From NCBI RefSeq assembly GCF_022965805.1, contig NW_027330871.1, positions 36,001 through 100,000 on the forward strand: a DNA stretch of 64,000 nucleotides. The letters run 5' to 3'. Made by a program: the position numbers and the translations under genes. The notes below the pieces were generated by a model. It searched no databases. It was not told where the DNA came from and saw only the letters and a list, made by a program, of their open reading frames with translations. Shown here piece after piece: positions 35,376 through 47,808 of this stretch; position 1 is the first letter of the stretch; the number at the start of each line of letters is the position of its first letter. Source of the DNA: Primulina eburnea. Lineage: Eukaryota > Streptophyta > Magnoliopsida > Lamiales > Gesneriaceae.

Positions 35376-35671
35376 AAGGTATCCGTTTTTCGATCTAGTT
35401 TTGATTATACGATTATCACAATCTCAAGAACACGTAATATAAATCATATCATGATTTCTCCAATATCAGATTTTTTGAATCATACCGAAACATAAGAAAA
35501 CTTACGTCCTTTTGAAGCTCTTGACAGGAGGAGCATGAAACTATTCTCGGATCGAAAATCAAACGGACGGATTTTGCACAATCACAATTCTAGTACAAGA
35601 AGAAGACTTGAAGCTTTCCCTAATGTTCCTTTGGTTTTCTTGTTGTGTATCTGAAGGAAATGAGGATTTGT

Positions 35672-35950
35672 TATATATACCATGCATGCCAAAGACATGT
35701 GGAATCATCCTTCATACTGCACGTCTCGCGTATATGCGCAAGACTCTCTGTCTCGACACTTCTGCGTTTCACCATCTCACGCATATCCAATGCTCGCGCA
35801 TATGCGCGAGACCTACTGTCTCGGCACTTAGGAATTCGAATGCTCGCGCATATGTGTGCCCTCTCCTCGCGCATATGTTTGAGGTCTTCAGCCTCGGCAT
35901 ATGGCAGCTCACACATATGCGTGCCTCATCTCCGCGCATATGCGCTAGAA
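35672..35950 (-). promoter_or_regulatory. GCGCATATGCGC palindrome array plus TATA box in R1
   Basis: Six or seven copies of CGCGCATATGCGCG or near variants (perfect palindrome GCGCATATGCGC at about 35792-35803) lie between 35725 and 35945. A TATATA run lies at 35673-35680, about 45 bases downstream on the minus strand. Geometry is as in A and C, but the motif is unrelated in sequence. Confidence 0.68.
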
Positions 35951-36073
35951 ATTCTGGTCTCACACACACAACTCCATTATTTTCCCCAAATCATTCTCGG
36001 AGTGGTCCGTCTATAATCATATCAATTCATAAAAAAATAATCTCAGATTAAAAGGATATAATCTCGGGTTTTA

Positions 36074-36433
36074 GAAAACTTAAACAATGCCTTAACCATA
36101 CCATACCAGCCCTTAAACCACCTAGACCAGACCACTTATGACCCTCGAAAATGACCTGAAAGTTGATGGAATTTTTCTGCGTGCATACACTGACGCCCTA
36201 GTTGCACCCACAACCCCGTAATCGATCCTAGACCAAAAACCAGCATGTCCAGCACTTAACCAACTATCTTAAGACCATGATCTAGCCTAGGACTCTCTCC
36301 TGGACCAACCAAACCAACGCCTACGGCCCATGCAATCAGCCACACATGAGTTACCTAAATACAAGGAACACCCGATCCTTTAGGACCCTTGCGCCTCGAC
36401 CGACTACTAGATTATGACCAGCCATAGATGTGC
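36074..36433 (-). repeat. S3: LTR fragment related to S1, left of F
   Basis: C-rich non-coding sequence with wording like S1 near 18600-19100 (for example CCTAGGACTCTC, GACCAACC). It is interrupted by F and continues at 44889. Ends in TGTGC, the candidate F target duplication. Confidence 0.5.
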
Positions 36434-38257
36434 GGTAATGCCCGAGATTTTGATTCTATTATCTGAGATTATTGATTTTGAATTAATATGATTATAGATG
36501 GACCATTCCGAGACCAGATTGGGTAAAGCATGTGATTTATGTATATGTGGTACAAAACTGTTGGCGCCCGAGCTGTAGAAAAGGGACGCCTGGGCGCCAA
36601 TGCATCACAAGAATGGATTTTGGACATAACTATTGGCGCCTGAGCGGTAGTTTTTGACCGCCCGAGCGCCCGTGTTCAATAGAAGTATGTTCGCGCAGAA
36701 GATATGGCGCTCGGGCGGTAGTTTGCGACCGCCCGAGCGCCAGTGTGTGACAAGAAAATGTTCGGGCAGAACGTGCCGCGCCCGAACGGTAACTTGCATC
36801 CGCCCGAGCGTCGCCTGAAAGTGGTGAAAAATGATGACACGTATCTTTTCATGCAATTGGATATGTATATACAATTTCCTCAGAATTCAGAGAAGGAACG
36901 AGGAAAAGAAGCTCGAGAGAGTTCGCAGAAAATACTTACGCCTTTATATTTCAATCCCCCATCCGTTAGATTTTCAATCCGACTTCACTACTGAGTTTCT
37001 ATCGACGCGGACTTCAACTGGACGTAAGTTTCATTGATTTCTGTTATCTTTTGGAATTGTGCTATTGCTTGAATCGGATATGATTCATATATGATTCATT
37101 CACATGTTAGACATTGTATACTCGAAACCGGATTGAGGAACAGATATTATATAGAATTTTTATGTATTTCAGAGTTGATTTGATTGGGATATGATATCAG
37201 ATTGTATCGTTATTGATTATAAGTTGGGGGAAATGATATCTGTTGATTTGTATTGTTGGGTATATTGAGATTGCAGTTATGTCGTTGAAACAGAATTTGA
37301 TTTAGTTCTGGTTATATCCAGTATCGATTAATTGAGATATTGATATTACATTCCTCGTTATTGTCATTGACAGATTGAGTATTGACAGATTAGAGTCCGA
37401 GATTTCGAGAGAATAATATTGACAGAAAGAAAGGTATAAATAAATGTTGATCTAGGATTGCACAACTCGAGTTAGATTTGACTGGAGTTTTCCAAAATCA
37501 CATACTGAATGATTATTGAATTTGATATTTACAATGCTTGATATTGATATGCTTACTGTATTGATTTATAGCAAAGCATGAGTTATAGTTAGGCAGACCC
37601 GCCTAGTCTTTGGCAGAACCGCCAAGTCTCTGGACTTTTGGATATATATCGATAGACTGAGAAGAAGACCGACTCCTATTGCAGATCTTCGATATAGACA
37701 GCCAATTCTGGAACTAAGAACGTACCACCATCTAGCTGGGGTAAAGTAGATGGGAGAACGTTGCGTTCTTATTCAGAACGGGATCTCTAGATTAGAGATG
37801 AGTCGAGTCTGAGTTGATGAGTCCAAAGTGTATTTATAGTTTTATATTGACACATGTTTTTCAGATTTGATACATGTTATTGATATGTGTTTCATGCTTT
37901 TATATGACTGCATGTTTACATTATTTATACTGGGATGTATTTTTCACTGGAGTTATCCGGTTGGTTTCTTGTTTGTATGTGTGCATGATAACAGGTGGGA
38001 CAGGATCAGGGTCACGAAGAGAATTAGAGAGCCAAGATTAGCGTGGAGATCCGGACTTAGAGTAGAGTTATTTTCAGTACTTGATGTAGTAGCTGAACTC
38101 TTGTTGGAATAAACATATGTTGTACATGATTTGTACTTTATGTTGAGATTTATATCAGATTGATTACTTTACGTTTCCGCATTGGATTATAAAAAAAAAA
38201 ATTTAGACCCCGATTAATTATAATGATTAAAAGATGGATTAGGTTCGGGTCCCCACA
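36434..38257 (+). repeat. Element F 5' LTR
   Basis: Runs from GGTAATGCCCGAG to GGGTCCCCACA. The end is shared with the A and C LTRs and is followed by the PBS. Confidence 0.85.
36559..36875 (+). promoter_or_regulatory. GGCGCCCGAGCGGT hairpin array plus TATA box in the F 5' LTR
   Basis: Four units at about 36563, 36633, 36706 and 36776, each made of GGCGC(C/T)(C/T)GAGCGGTAG, a 6- to 9-base loop and ACCGCCCGAGCGCC. Arms pair almost perfectly in the second and third unit. A TATA-like GTATATAC lies at 36864-36871, about 50 bases downstream of the array. Confidence 0.68.
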
Positions 38258-38262
38258 ACAGG

Positions 38263-38276
38263 TGGTATCGGAGCAG
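38263..38276 (+). other. Element F primer-binding site, one mismatch
   Basis: TGGTATCGGAGCAG differs from the tRNA-iMet complement TGGTATCAGAGC by A to G at the eighth base. Position relative to the LTR end is the same as in C. Confidence 0.88.
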
Positions 38277-38525
38277 TAGGTTACCTTAGACTGAAATAGG
38301 AGCTAATGAGCGGGGTAGAATAAACTTTCTTTCCTTGCTTGTGATCGCTAGCATGTCTACTGCTTTATATAATACATTTTTACTTGACTATCTGATTTGA
38401 TTTGTAACGTGTGTTATTGAGAATGAATCAGAAACGATTCTTGATCAGCTGTAAGATGATCAGAGGGGGAACTGAACTGAAATAGATTTGTGGTATTGGG
38501 TTACTAATCCTTTTGATATTCAGAT

Positions 38526-39500
38526 ATGCCTCCTGGACGAGTCCCGGAACAGGGTAGTACTTCTGCAAATCCGATGGATGTTACAGCCGCCCCTATGGAA
38601 ACGTTACTGAAAAGATTTCAGTCGTTCAAACCGCCAACCCTGAAAGGAACAGAGATTTCTGTTGACTGTGAAAGGTGGTTAGATGACGTAGAGATGTTGT
38701 TTGAGTCTTTGGATTATACAGATGGGCGACAAGTTCGACTGATTGGGCACCAGTTGCATGATGTTGCCAAGAACTGGTAGATTACGACGAAGAGAGCATT
38801 GGATCATCGAGGTACGACTATTTCTTGGAATGTTTTTAGAACTGAGTTTTATTAGAGATTATTCCCAATGTCGTACAGGAAAGACAAGGGGGCAGAATTT
38901 GCCAATCTCAGACAGGAGCAGTTGAACGTTGAAGAGTATGTGACCAAGTTCTCTACCTTGTTGAGGTTTTCTCCACATGTGGCCGAGAATGAAGAAGCTA
39001 TTGCTGATCAGTTCATCAATGTTTTGAATCCTGAGATCTTTACATTGGTGAACACCGGGCGACCGAATAATTTCAATGATGCCCTGAACAGAGCCAAAGG
39101 AGCAGAAGCTAGTTTTATTAGACAGAAAGGAGCTTCATATGTTCCTCCAACACCGAGGCCACAACAACCTCCTTCCAGATTTGAGGGTGGTAGCAGCAGT
39201 AGTGGAAAGAAAGATTTCTTGAAAGCCTGAGGAAAACAGTTCAAGAAATCGTTCAAGAATCAAGGAGCAGTTCTTCTAGCTCCAGTGGTTCCAAACAGAT
39301 TTATAATGGACCTTACTGCAGAACTTGCGTAGGGAGATATCCCACTGAGCAATGCCAGAGAGTGACTGGTAGTTGCAACATCTGCAGATAGCAGGGACAC
39401 TTTGCTAGGGTATGTCCACAGAGAGGTTCCCAGAGATCTCAGGGAGCGGAGTCATCTGGATCAGTGGCTCAAACAGGTGGACGATCATAAGCTGTTCATT
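38526..39500 (+). pseudogene. Element F gag, broken
   Basis: Starts MPPGRVPEQGSTSANPMDV, parallel to the intact C gag. Compared with C it has TAG for Trp at about 38778, TAG for Gln at about 38850 (EFY-stop-RLFP), TGA for Arg at 39228, and TAG for Gln at about 39388 inside the CCHC knuckle (CR-stop-QGHFARVC). One or more frame changes lie between 39240 and 39400. Capsid-type sequence (QFINVLNPEIFTLVNTGRP) is well preserved. Non-functional. Confidence 0.87.
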
Positions 39501-42500
39501 ATTTTCAGTCAGCCCCAAATCAGTCACAGCAGAGGCCAGGAGGTAGCCAGACAGTTAGCCAGCCTATTGAGTCATTATCGTCTGTAGTGTCCCCTTCTTA
39601 TGTAGTGATTGATACCGGTGCTTCTCATACATTTATTTCTGAGAGATTTGCATTGAGTCATGCATTGCCTATTGAGTCATTATCGTCTGTAGTGTCTGTC
39701 TCTTCTCCTTTGGGGACATGTTTGATATTAGTGAATTCTGTAAAACATTGTATGCTACAGTATGACGGACATGAGATTGATTTGGATTGTATTGTACTTG
39801 GATTGTCTGATTTTGACTGTATTATCGGTATTGATATGCTGACCAAGTACAGAGCTACTATTGAAAGTTTCCACAAGATTGTAAGATTCAGACCAGATAT
39901 GACTGACGAGTTGAAATTCTACGGTAAGGGTTCCATATCTAGAATTCCTTTGATATCCGTATTGTCTATGACTCGATTGTTACAGAAAGGAGCAGAGGGA
40001 TTCCTTGTCTATTCAGTTGATTTACCGAAATCGAGTCCATCATTGGCAGACCTGCCAATGGTGTGTGAGTTTGCTGATGTCTTCTCAGATTTGATTCCGG
40101 GATTGCCTCTGATTCGAGAGATTGACTTCAGCATTGAGTTTATGCCTGGTACAGTTCCGATTTCTAGAGCTCCATACAGAATGTCACCGATTGAGCTGAA
40201 ACAGTTGAAAGATTAGTTAAAAGATTTACTGGCCAAGGGATACATTAGACCGAGTGTTTCTCCTTGGGGTGCTCCAATATTATTTGTGAGGAAGAAAGAC
40301 AGTTCTATGAGACTCTGTATTGATTACCGGCAACTGAACAAGGCAACGGTGAAGAACAAATATCCCTTGCCTCGTATTGATGACTTATTTGATCAGTTTC
40401 AGGGTTCTTCTATATATTCCAAGAACGATCTGAGATCTGGATATCATCAACTGAGAGTCAGGGATTCGGATATCTCATAGACAGCATTCAGAACAAGTTA
40501 TGGACACTATGAATTTATTGTCATGCCATTTGGTTTGACGAATGCTCCGGCTGTATTTATGGGATTAATGAACCGTGTCTTTCAGAGATATCTTGATGAT
40601 TTTGTTGTCATATTCATTTATGACATCTTGATTTATTCAAAGAATATGATTGATCATGCTGAGCATTTGAGGACTGTGTTGAGAATTTTGAGAGCTGAAA
40701 AATTAAATGCTAAACTGTCGAAATGTGAGTTCGGATTGAGACAGGTTGTGTTTCTGGGTCATATCATATCCGGAGACGGTATTTCAGTTGATCCCAGTAA
40801 GGTTGAAGCCGTGATTTTTGGCCGAGACCGACCTCAGTGCCAGAGATTCGCAGTTTTATGGGTTTGGCAGGTTATTATTGTCGATTTATTAAACAATTCT
40901 CAAGTATTGCCAAGCCTATTACTCAGTTGACTCAGAAGAATGCCCCATTTATTTGGTCAGAAGCCTGTGAATCCAGTTTTCTTGAATTGAAGAAGAGATT
41001 GACCAGCGCTTCGATCTTGACTATTCCATCAGGCATTGGTGACTTTGTATTTTATTGTGATGCTTCTCACAGAGGATTGGGATGCGTATTGATGCATCGA
41101 GGCCATGTTATTGCTTATGATTCATGACAGTTGAAGCCACACGAGACTCGCTACCCAATTCATGATCTTCAATTGGCTGCCATTGTCTTTGCATTGAAGA
41201 TATGGCGACACTACCTGTACGGTGAGAAGTTTGAGATTTATTCTGATCATAAAAGCCTGAAATATTTATTTTCACAATCAGAATTGAATATGAGGCAGCG
41301 GAGATGGCTTGATTTGCTTAAACACTTCCACTGTGAGATCAAGTACCATCCCAGAAAGTCTAATGCAGCAACAGATGCACTGAGCCGAAAGGTATGTTCT
41401 TTATCCTTATCGACGATTGGTGTTTCTAATATGATTGAAGATTGTTGTTTGTCTGGATTAGTATTTGAGACAGATTGTAGTCCGATGAGATTATATGCTG
41501 TCCAAGTCGAACCAGAGCTGATTTTGAGAATTAAAGCGGCTAAGAAAGGTGATCAGAATGTGCAGAATTCGGTATCGATGATCAGAGCAGGGCATCGATC
41601 AGAGTATCAGGTACGGGATAGTGTACTATATGTGAATAATCGTCTTGTTGTGCCGAATGTTTAAGAGTTGAAGCGACAAATCTTTTCAGAAGCACACAGT
41701 AGTCGATTCAGTATTCATCCTGGTGGCAGAAATATGTATAGTGATTTGAAAAGACAGTTTTGGTGGAAACAGATGAAAGCTGATATTACTGAATTTGTAT
41801 CCAAGTGTCTGAATTGCCAACATGTGAAGGCCGAAAGAAAGAAACCAGGAGGACTATTACAGAGTTTGTCTATTCCTGAATGGAAATGGGATCAAATTTC
41901 CACGGACTTTGTGACGAAGCTACCGAGATCCTCCCGAGGTTGCGTTGCGATTTGGGTCGTGATTGACAGATTGACAAAATCTGCATGCTTTATTCCATAC
42001 AAGATGATATACAGACATGACCAGATTGCAGAGATTTATGTCAGAAAAGTGGTCAGACTGCACGGAGTGCCGAAGTCCATTGTATCAGACCGTGATTATC
42101 GGTTTACTTCGCACTTCTGGAAGAGTTCACAGCAGGATCTAGGTACGATGCATCTGAGTTACCGCATTTCATCCACAAACCAACGGACAGTCAGAGCGGA
42201 CTATCCAGACACTGGAGGATATGCTTAGAGTTGTAGTGCTTGATTTTAGCACTACGTGGCAGGATTCATTGCCACTTTGTGAGTTCTCATACAACAATAG
42301 CTATCAGACGAGTATTGAGATGGCTCTTTTTTGAGGCGTTTTATGGGAAGAAATGCAGATCCCCTCTGTATTGGGATGATATCTAAGGTTCCTGAGATTA
42401 GACCTTTTATGATTAGAGATATTACTGAGAAAATGAAGCTGTACAGAAGAGAATGAAGGCAGCTCAAGACAGATAGGCCAAATATGCCAATGTTCGACGT

Positions 42501-42934
42501 AGACCATTGGTATTTGAGGCAGGAGACCGAGTATTCTTGAAGATTTTGCCTTTCGGAAAAGTTGTCAGATTTGGTAGGAAAGGGAAGTTGTTTCCACGTT
42601 ATATTGGGTTGTACGAGATTCTCGAGAAGATAAGAGATCGTGCCTATCGACTCGCATTACCGCCTTCATTATCAGGAATACATGATGTCTTTCATGTATC
42701 ATTATTGCGGAAGTATATGCCATATGCTTCACATATCATTCAGCCAGATGAGGCCGAGCTTGATGAGACATTAAGCTATTTTGAAAAGCCGATTCGGATT
42801 CTCGATTGGAAAGAAAAGTAGCTCAGAACGAAAACTATTCCGCTGGTGAAAGTTCAGTGGAGTCGCCATGGCATTGAAGAAGCTACTTGGGAAACAGAGA
42901 CATGAGACAAATATTTCCCGAGTTATTTCACTGA
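39501..42934 (+). pseudogene. Element F pol: protease, RT, RNase H, integrase, broken
   Basis: Protease has VIDTGASHTFISERF and GIDMLTKY. RT has [20 protein letters not shown] and DLRSGYHQL. The catalytic motif reads FIYDILIYS, so the first of the two metal-binding Asp residues is Tyr (GAT to TAT at about 40619). RNase H has FYCDASHRGLGCVLM and [12 protein letters not shown]. Integrase has CLNCQHVK, TDFVTKLPR, SDRDYRF and VRFGRKGKLFPRY. Stops and shifts: TAG 40214, TAG 40478, a frame change near 40820, TGA 41125, TAA 41662, and frame changes near 42150 and 42330-42470. The natural stop is at 42932. Non-functional. Confidence 0.88.
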
Positions 42935-43035
42935 TGTGAGTATTTTGATTTAGCTTCTGTTATACATTTCTTTCTGATATCTGATTTGATTGCATTTGAT
43001 TTCGGGGACGAAATCGGATCTTATGGGGGGAGAAA

Positions 43036-44888
43036 TTTAATGCCCGGATTTTGATTCTATTATCTGAGATTATTGATTTTGAATTAATATGATTATAGAT
43101 GGACCATTCCGAGACCAGATTGGGTAAAGCATGTGATTTATGTATATGTGGTACATCACTGTTGGCGCCCGAGCGGTAGAAAAGGGCCGCCCGACCGCCA
43201 ATGCATCACAAGAATTGATTTTGGACAGAACTTTTGGCGCCTGAGCGGTAGTTTTTGACCGCCCAAACACCACTGTTCAATAGAAGTATGTTCGGGCAGA
43301 AGATGTGGCGCGCGGGCGGTAGTTTGTGACCGCCCGAGCGCCAGTGCGTGACAAGAAAATGTTCGAGCAGAACGTGCCACGCCTGAGCGGTAACTTGCAA
43401 CCACCGGAGCGCCGCCTGAAAGTGGTGAAAAATGATGACACGTATCTTTTCAGGCAATTGGATATATATATACAATTTCCTCAGAATTCAGAGAAGAAAT
43501 GAGGAAAGAAGCTCGAGAGAGTTCGCAAACAATCCTTCCGCCTTTATGTTTCAATGCCCCGTCCGTTAGATTTTCAGTCCGACTCCAGTACTAAGTTTCT
43601 ATCGACGCATACTTCAACTGGACGTAAGTTTCATTGATTTCTGTTATATTTTGAAATTGTGGGATTGCCAGAATCGGATATGATTCATATATGATGTTGT
43701 TCACATGTTAGACATTGTATAATCGAAACCGGATTGAGGAACAAATACTGTATAGAATTGTTAAGTATTTCAGAGTTGATTTGACTGGGATATGATATCA
43801 GATTGTATCGTTATTGATTATGAGTTGTTGGAAATAATATCTGTTGATTTGTATTGCTGGGTGTATTGAGATTGTGCAGTTATGCCGTTGAAACAGAATT
43901 CGATTTAGTTCTTGTTATATCCAGTGTCGATTAATTGAGATATTGACATTATATTCCTCGTTATTGTCATTGCCAGATTGAGTATTGACAGATTAGAGTC
44001 CGAGACTTTGACAGTATCAGATTGACAGAAAGAAAGGTATAAATAAATTTTGATCTGGGATTGCACAAATCGAGTTAGATTTGACTGAAATTTTCCAAAA
44101 TCACATACTGAATTATTATTGCATTTGATATTTTCAATGCTTGATATTGATATGCTTACTCTATTGATTTATAGCAAAGCATGAGTTAGAGTTAGGCAGA
44201 CCCGCCTAGTCTTTGGCAGAACCGCCATGGCAGAACCGCCAAGTCACTGGACTTTTGGATATATATCGATAGACTTAGGAGAAGACCGACTCCTACTGCA
44301 GATCTTCGATATAGACAGCCAAGTCTGGAACTAAGAACAAACCACCATCTAGCTGGGGTAAAGTAGATGGGAGAACATTGCGTTCTTATTCAGAACAGGA
44401 TCCCTAGATTAGAGATGAGTCGAGTCCGAGTTGATGAGTCCGAAGTTTATTTATAATTTTATATTGATACATGTTTTTCAGATTTGATACAGGTTATTGA
44501 TATGTGTTTCATGCTTTTATATGACTGCATGTTTACATTGTTTATACTGGGATGTATTTCTCACCGGAGTTATCCGGCTGTTGTCTTTTTTGTATGTGTG
44601 CATGACAACAGGTGGGACAGGATCAGGGTCACGAAGAGAATGAGAGAGCCAAGATTAGCGTGGACATCCGGACTTAGAGTATAGTTATTTTCAGTACTTT
44701 ACGTAGTAGCTTAACTCTTGTTGGAATAAACATATGTTGTACATGATTTGTACTTTATGTTGAATTTTATATCAGATTGATTACTTTACGTTTCCGCATT
44801 GTATTATAAAAAAATAAAAAATTTAGAACCAGATTAATTAAGTGATCCTAATAATGATTAAAAGATGGATTAGGTTCGGGTCCCCACA
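43036..44888 (+). repeat. Element F 3' LTR with polypurine tract
   Basis: Begins TTTAATGCCCGG (TG changed to TT) after ATGGGGGGAGAAA (43023-43035) and ends GGGTCCCCACA at 44888. Confidence 0.87.
43160..43475 (+). promoter_or_regulatory. GGCGCCCGAGCGGT hairpin array plus TATA box in the F 3' LTR
   Basis: Same four hairpin units as in the 5' LTR, with several independent changes in the arms. TATATATATA lies at 43465-43473. One unit reads CCGCCCGACCGCC, so some pairing is lost. Confidence 0.66.
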
Positions 44889-45241
44889 TGTACATTCCTA
44901 GATCACGTCTTAAACTCCATAGGGACTGCACTGTTGCTCGATTAGACTCCCCAACAGCTGGTCCCCTACCCAACGCCCGATCTGGACACGACCATCACAT
45001 AAACAACCTAGGTTCGATCGGCCCTCACCAAGAATCGATTAAACCTGGACTCCAGCATCTTGACGCCACATATCTCAGCTTGAACATTCCTTAAATTCGA
45101 AGACCTAGCAGCCGCTTGCATGCAAGTCATGGAAAATGTTAGTACGAGTCAAGCGTATGCATATTCCTTGACAAAATGATGCAAAAGGAAATGTTTGAAC
45201 GTGCACTGGAGAGACGGGGAGGGAATGTGACGGGGAGGGAA
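44889..45241 (-). repeat. S3: LTR fragment related to S1, right of F
   Basis: Continues the sequence left of F. Ends in two tandem copies of the 16-base unit GACGGGGAGGGAATGT (45213-45244) that overlap the proposed end of the E LTR. Non-coding. Confidence 0.45.
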
Positions 45242-47772
45242 TGTGACATTGCATAATTTAAAACTACTTAAAATTTGCGGAAAATAAAAAAAAATATTCT
45301 TAAATAAGTAATAACCTATCAAAAGGAAATACAAGTAAAATTCTTGTCTAAGTATTTGAATTGTAAAAGAGCTTGCAATTGGTACTTTTTTAAACAACAA
45401 AAAGTAATTTCAGAGTAAATGAATTTAACATGCATAAAAATTCTTGAAAATTTTAGCAGTCCTCGGTTTAGGCCTCTACACCGTTTGAGCCAACTCACTG
45501 GTCCCCGTCTCTCGCCTCCTCATAATCGTCCTCATTGAATCGATCAAGTCTAGTGAGTCTAAAGACTCACATGTATAAACTGGGAATAGCGAGTAAAATA
45601 CGTAATAAATTCACAAGCATTTTTAAAGTAGCACATACATACTCAAACTTACATAAACATAGACATGTCATCATTTCATAAAAATATTCAGAAACGTGCT
45701 TGCATCATACATACTTTAACATGCATTATCATCATCATTTTGCGTAGAGATATGTTTCAAAGCAAGTGACCCATAAAACATTGCGCCTGATCAGAGTAAA
45801 CCACAGTACTGGGTTGACAGGGATCATCACAGGCTTTTGACCGAACGTCCACTCCTACATACATAAGATCTCTGGTCATGCTTTACTGGGGTTGAGAGGT
45901 CCCCAGACACGTCTTCGGGCTTCCAAACTCGTTCATAATTGGTCACAAAACAATTCGCATACCTAAAAAACATAGAACATTTTATTTTTGCACGTCGAAC
46001 ATACTTACATAATTTTGAGGGCCTCATTGGTTCTCACTTGGATTACTGTTGCACATACTAAGACATTATTCAAGCAACTTAAATTCCATAACTTAACCGT
46101 ACCAATTGTACTCACCACCGAAGTAATTAAATAACTTACGACTTTCTAGACCACTCGGGACTTGAAAATTTTTAACCATCATACTAGACCATGACATCAA
46201 ACCCCGAAACAATCCTGATATGGAGTATGAACATATCCCAAGTGATTGAAGACACGGACCTTGCTTAAACCATAATGCAACGTTTCTTATCCAAAATTCG
46301 TAACGGCTAATCTAACCCTCACTAAGCTTGGACATAATGACGTATTAATACCCAAACCATGCAATAGCACTTAAACCTACCACTCCTCCATTCCTGGACC
46401 AGAGCCTAGGTGCCTACAGAGTAGCGCTGCAGCGGTGGTAAAGCGCCTAGGCGCTACATCCCAGCGCCGCGGCGCTACCAGACACGAACCTCAGGCACGG
46501 AAGCGCTCCAGATACAGCGCTGCGGCACTAACCCATCGCGCCTGAAACCCAAAAATGGTCATCTTCTACTCATTCGCTTCCTTATGACTTATGTTGTAAC
46601 CAAACCCTTACCGAACCGAACGAAACACCAAAAACGTTTTGTCACAATACACGACATACCTAAATGTAGCAGTGATCAACCGGCGATTCCCAAAAAAGCC
46701 TGCAACCAATAAACCTCAAGAAAACATGAAGAAAATATTTTGATAACCACACATTTTGATCAGTCGCACGAAAATGATCATAATTCACGCGTCTATTTTC
46801 CGAAAATTATGAATTTACTATAAAATCGAAGGTATCGAAAAGTGATATGTTTACTATAAAATCTAAGGTATCGAAAAGTGATATGTTTTAAATGTTGAAA
46901 GTTTTTTCCAAACAACCTACCGAAAATTTTCAGGATGCGAAATGACACCAGATTCTGTTTTAGAGATCTAAAAGTTGTTCTAAAATCATTCCAAACATCA
47001 TTACTCAAACTTTGCATAACATAAACGAATTTTACACACAATATGCATCAAAATATTTACTATGACGAGATCAATGCGGAAAATAAACGATTATACATAA
47101 TGCACGAAGATAACGAATACCAACGCGGTGGATTGCGGGAGATGACCGGGAGACGCTTGCTACACGATTCTTGCTCGAAAAAAGGGCGTAAATCTCCATA
47201 AATTTGCAAGGGTGTGTGTGTGTGTGTGTCGATGGTTGTGTGATTGTGTAACATGTGAGTGTGTGTGAGTGGGGGTAATTAGGGAGTTAATAAAATGCTT
47301 GGTTAATTAATTAGTGATAAAATATTACTAATCTAATTACTAATCCCTCTTAAAGATTTTATAAGAATAGTTAAGTACCAAATTTTTTTAAGAATAAAAA
47401 CTTCAAATGATCAAATTAGTATTTGAAAGTTTAAAATATTAAAATCGCCTAATTAATAAAAAAATTAAGTTTTAAAATGCTAAAATTTTCATAAATCACT
47501 AAAAATATCAATTTTCTTGACTTGAAATAAAATACCACATAAATAAAAAATCGCCTAAATCATCACCGGTCTTTTTTCTCGACCCCGTATCGAATATCCG
47601 TCTGAAACATAAAACTCAAGAAAACGTTTTAACGTGCATAAAATAAATATGTAATAATTCAAAATAAAGCAAATCATAAATCATGCATCATTAAAATAAT
47701 TTTAAAATTGCATAAATAATTAAACAATTTAATAAATGCATTGGTTTACGGGTACTGATTTTGGGTTCTACG
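45242..47772 (-). repeat. Element E 3' LTR (minus strand)
   Basis: It follows the E integrase on the minus strand: TTTCGAGGACGAAATTT, polypurine tract AAGTGTGGGAGGAAA (47773-47787), then CGTAGAACCC (TG changed to CG). The proposed end is GCAATGTCACA at 45242. It shares TCTAGTGAGTCTAAAGACTCA and CACAGTACTGGG with S1. The end does not match the piece adjoining E's PBS at 50503, which is odd for one element. A (GT)n run lies at 47212-47229. Confidence 0.65.
46420..46545 (-). promoter_or_regulatory. AGCGC...GCGCT palindrome cluster in the E LTR
   Basis: Holds the perfect 14-base palindromes AGCGCCTAGGCGCT (about 46442) and AGCGCCGCGGCGCT (about 46463), plus AGCGCTGCAGCGG, AGCGCTCC and AGCGCTGCGGC. 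Another distinct motif with the same dyad, CpG-rich character. No TATA box was placed. Confidence 0.6.
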
Positions 47773-47808
47773 TTTCCTCCCACACTTAAATAAATTTCGT
47801 CCTCGAAA

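Larger units (their letters stand above)
34614..36073 (-). repeat. R1: minus-strand LTR fragment of the F family
   Basis: Read on the minus strand from 36073, it follows the F LTR: CTGAGATTAT, then AATTGATATGATTATAGACGG, a motif array, a TATA run, ACTTACGTCC-type sequence, then the GGTATAAATCAA and AACTCGAGT words, ending in the region equivalent to F's AGTCTTTGGCAGA. The last roughly 650 bases and the CCCACA end are missing. The first few bases of the LTR are degraded. It is probably the target into which copia G inserted. Confidence 0.65.
36434..44888 (+). mobile_element. Element F: complete but decayed gypsy retrotransposon
   Basis: Two direct LTRs of 1.82 and 1.85 kb, PBS, gag, pol and polypurine tract in order. 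The flanks TGTGC (36429-36433) and TGTAC (44889-44893) match at four of five positions. LTRs differ at many scattered sites and pol carries many stops, so it is older than C or H. LTR starts are mutated (GGTAATG and TTTAATG where TGTAATG is expected). Confidence 0.88.

Noticed and set aside
47212..47229. GT dinucleotide run as a regulatory element
   Set aside because: A short ordinary microsatellite in an LTR.
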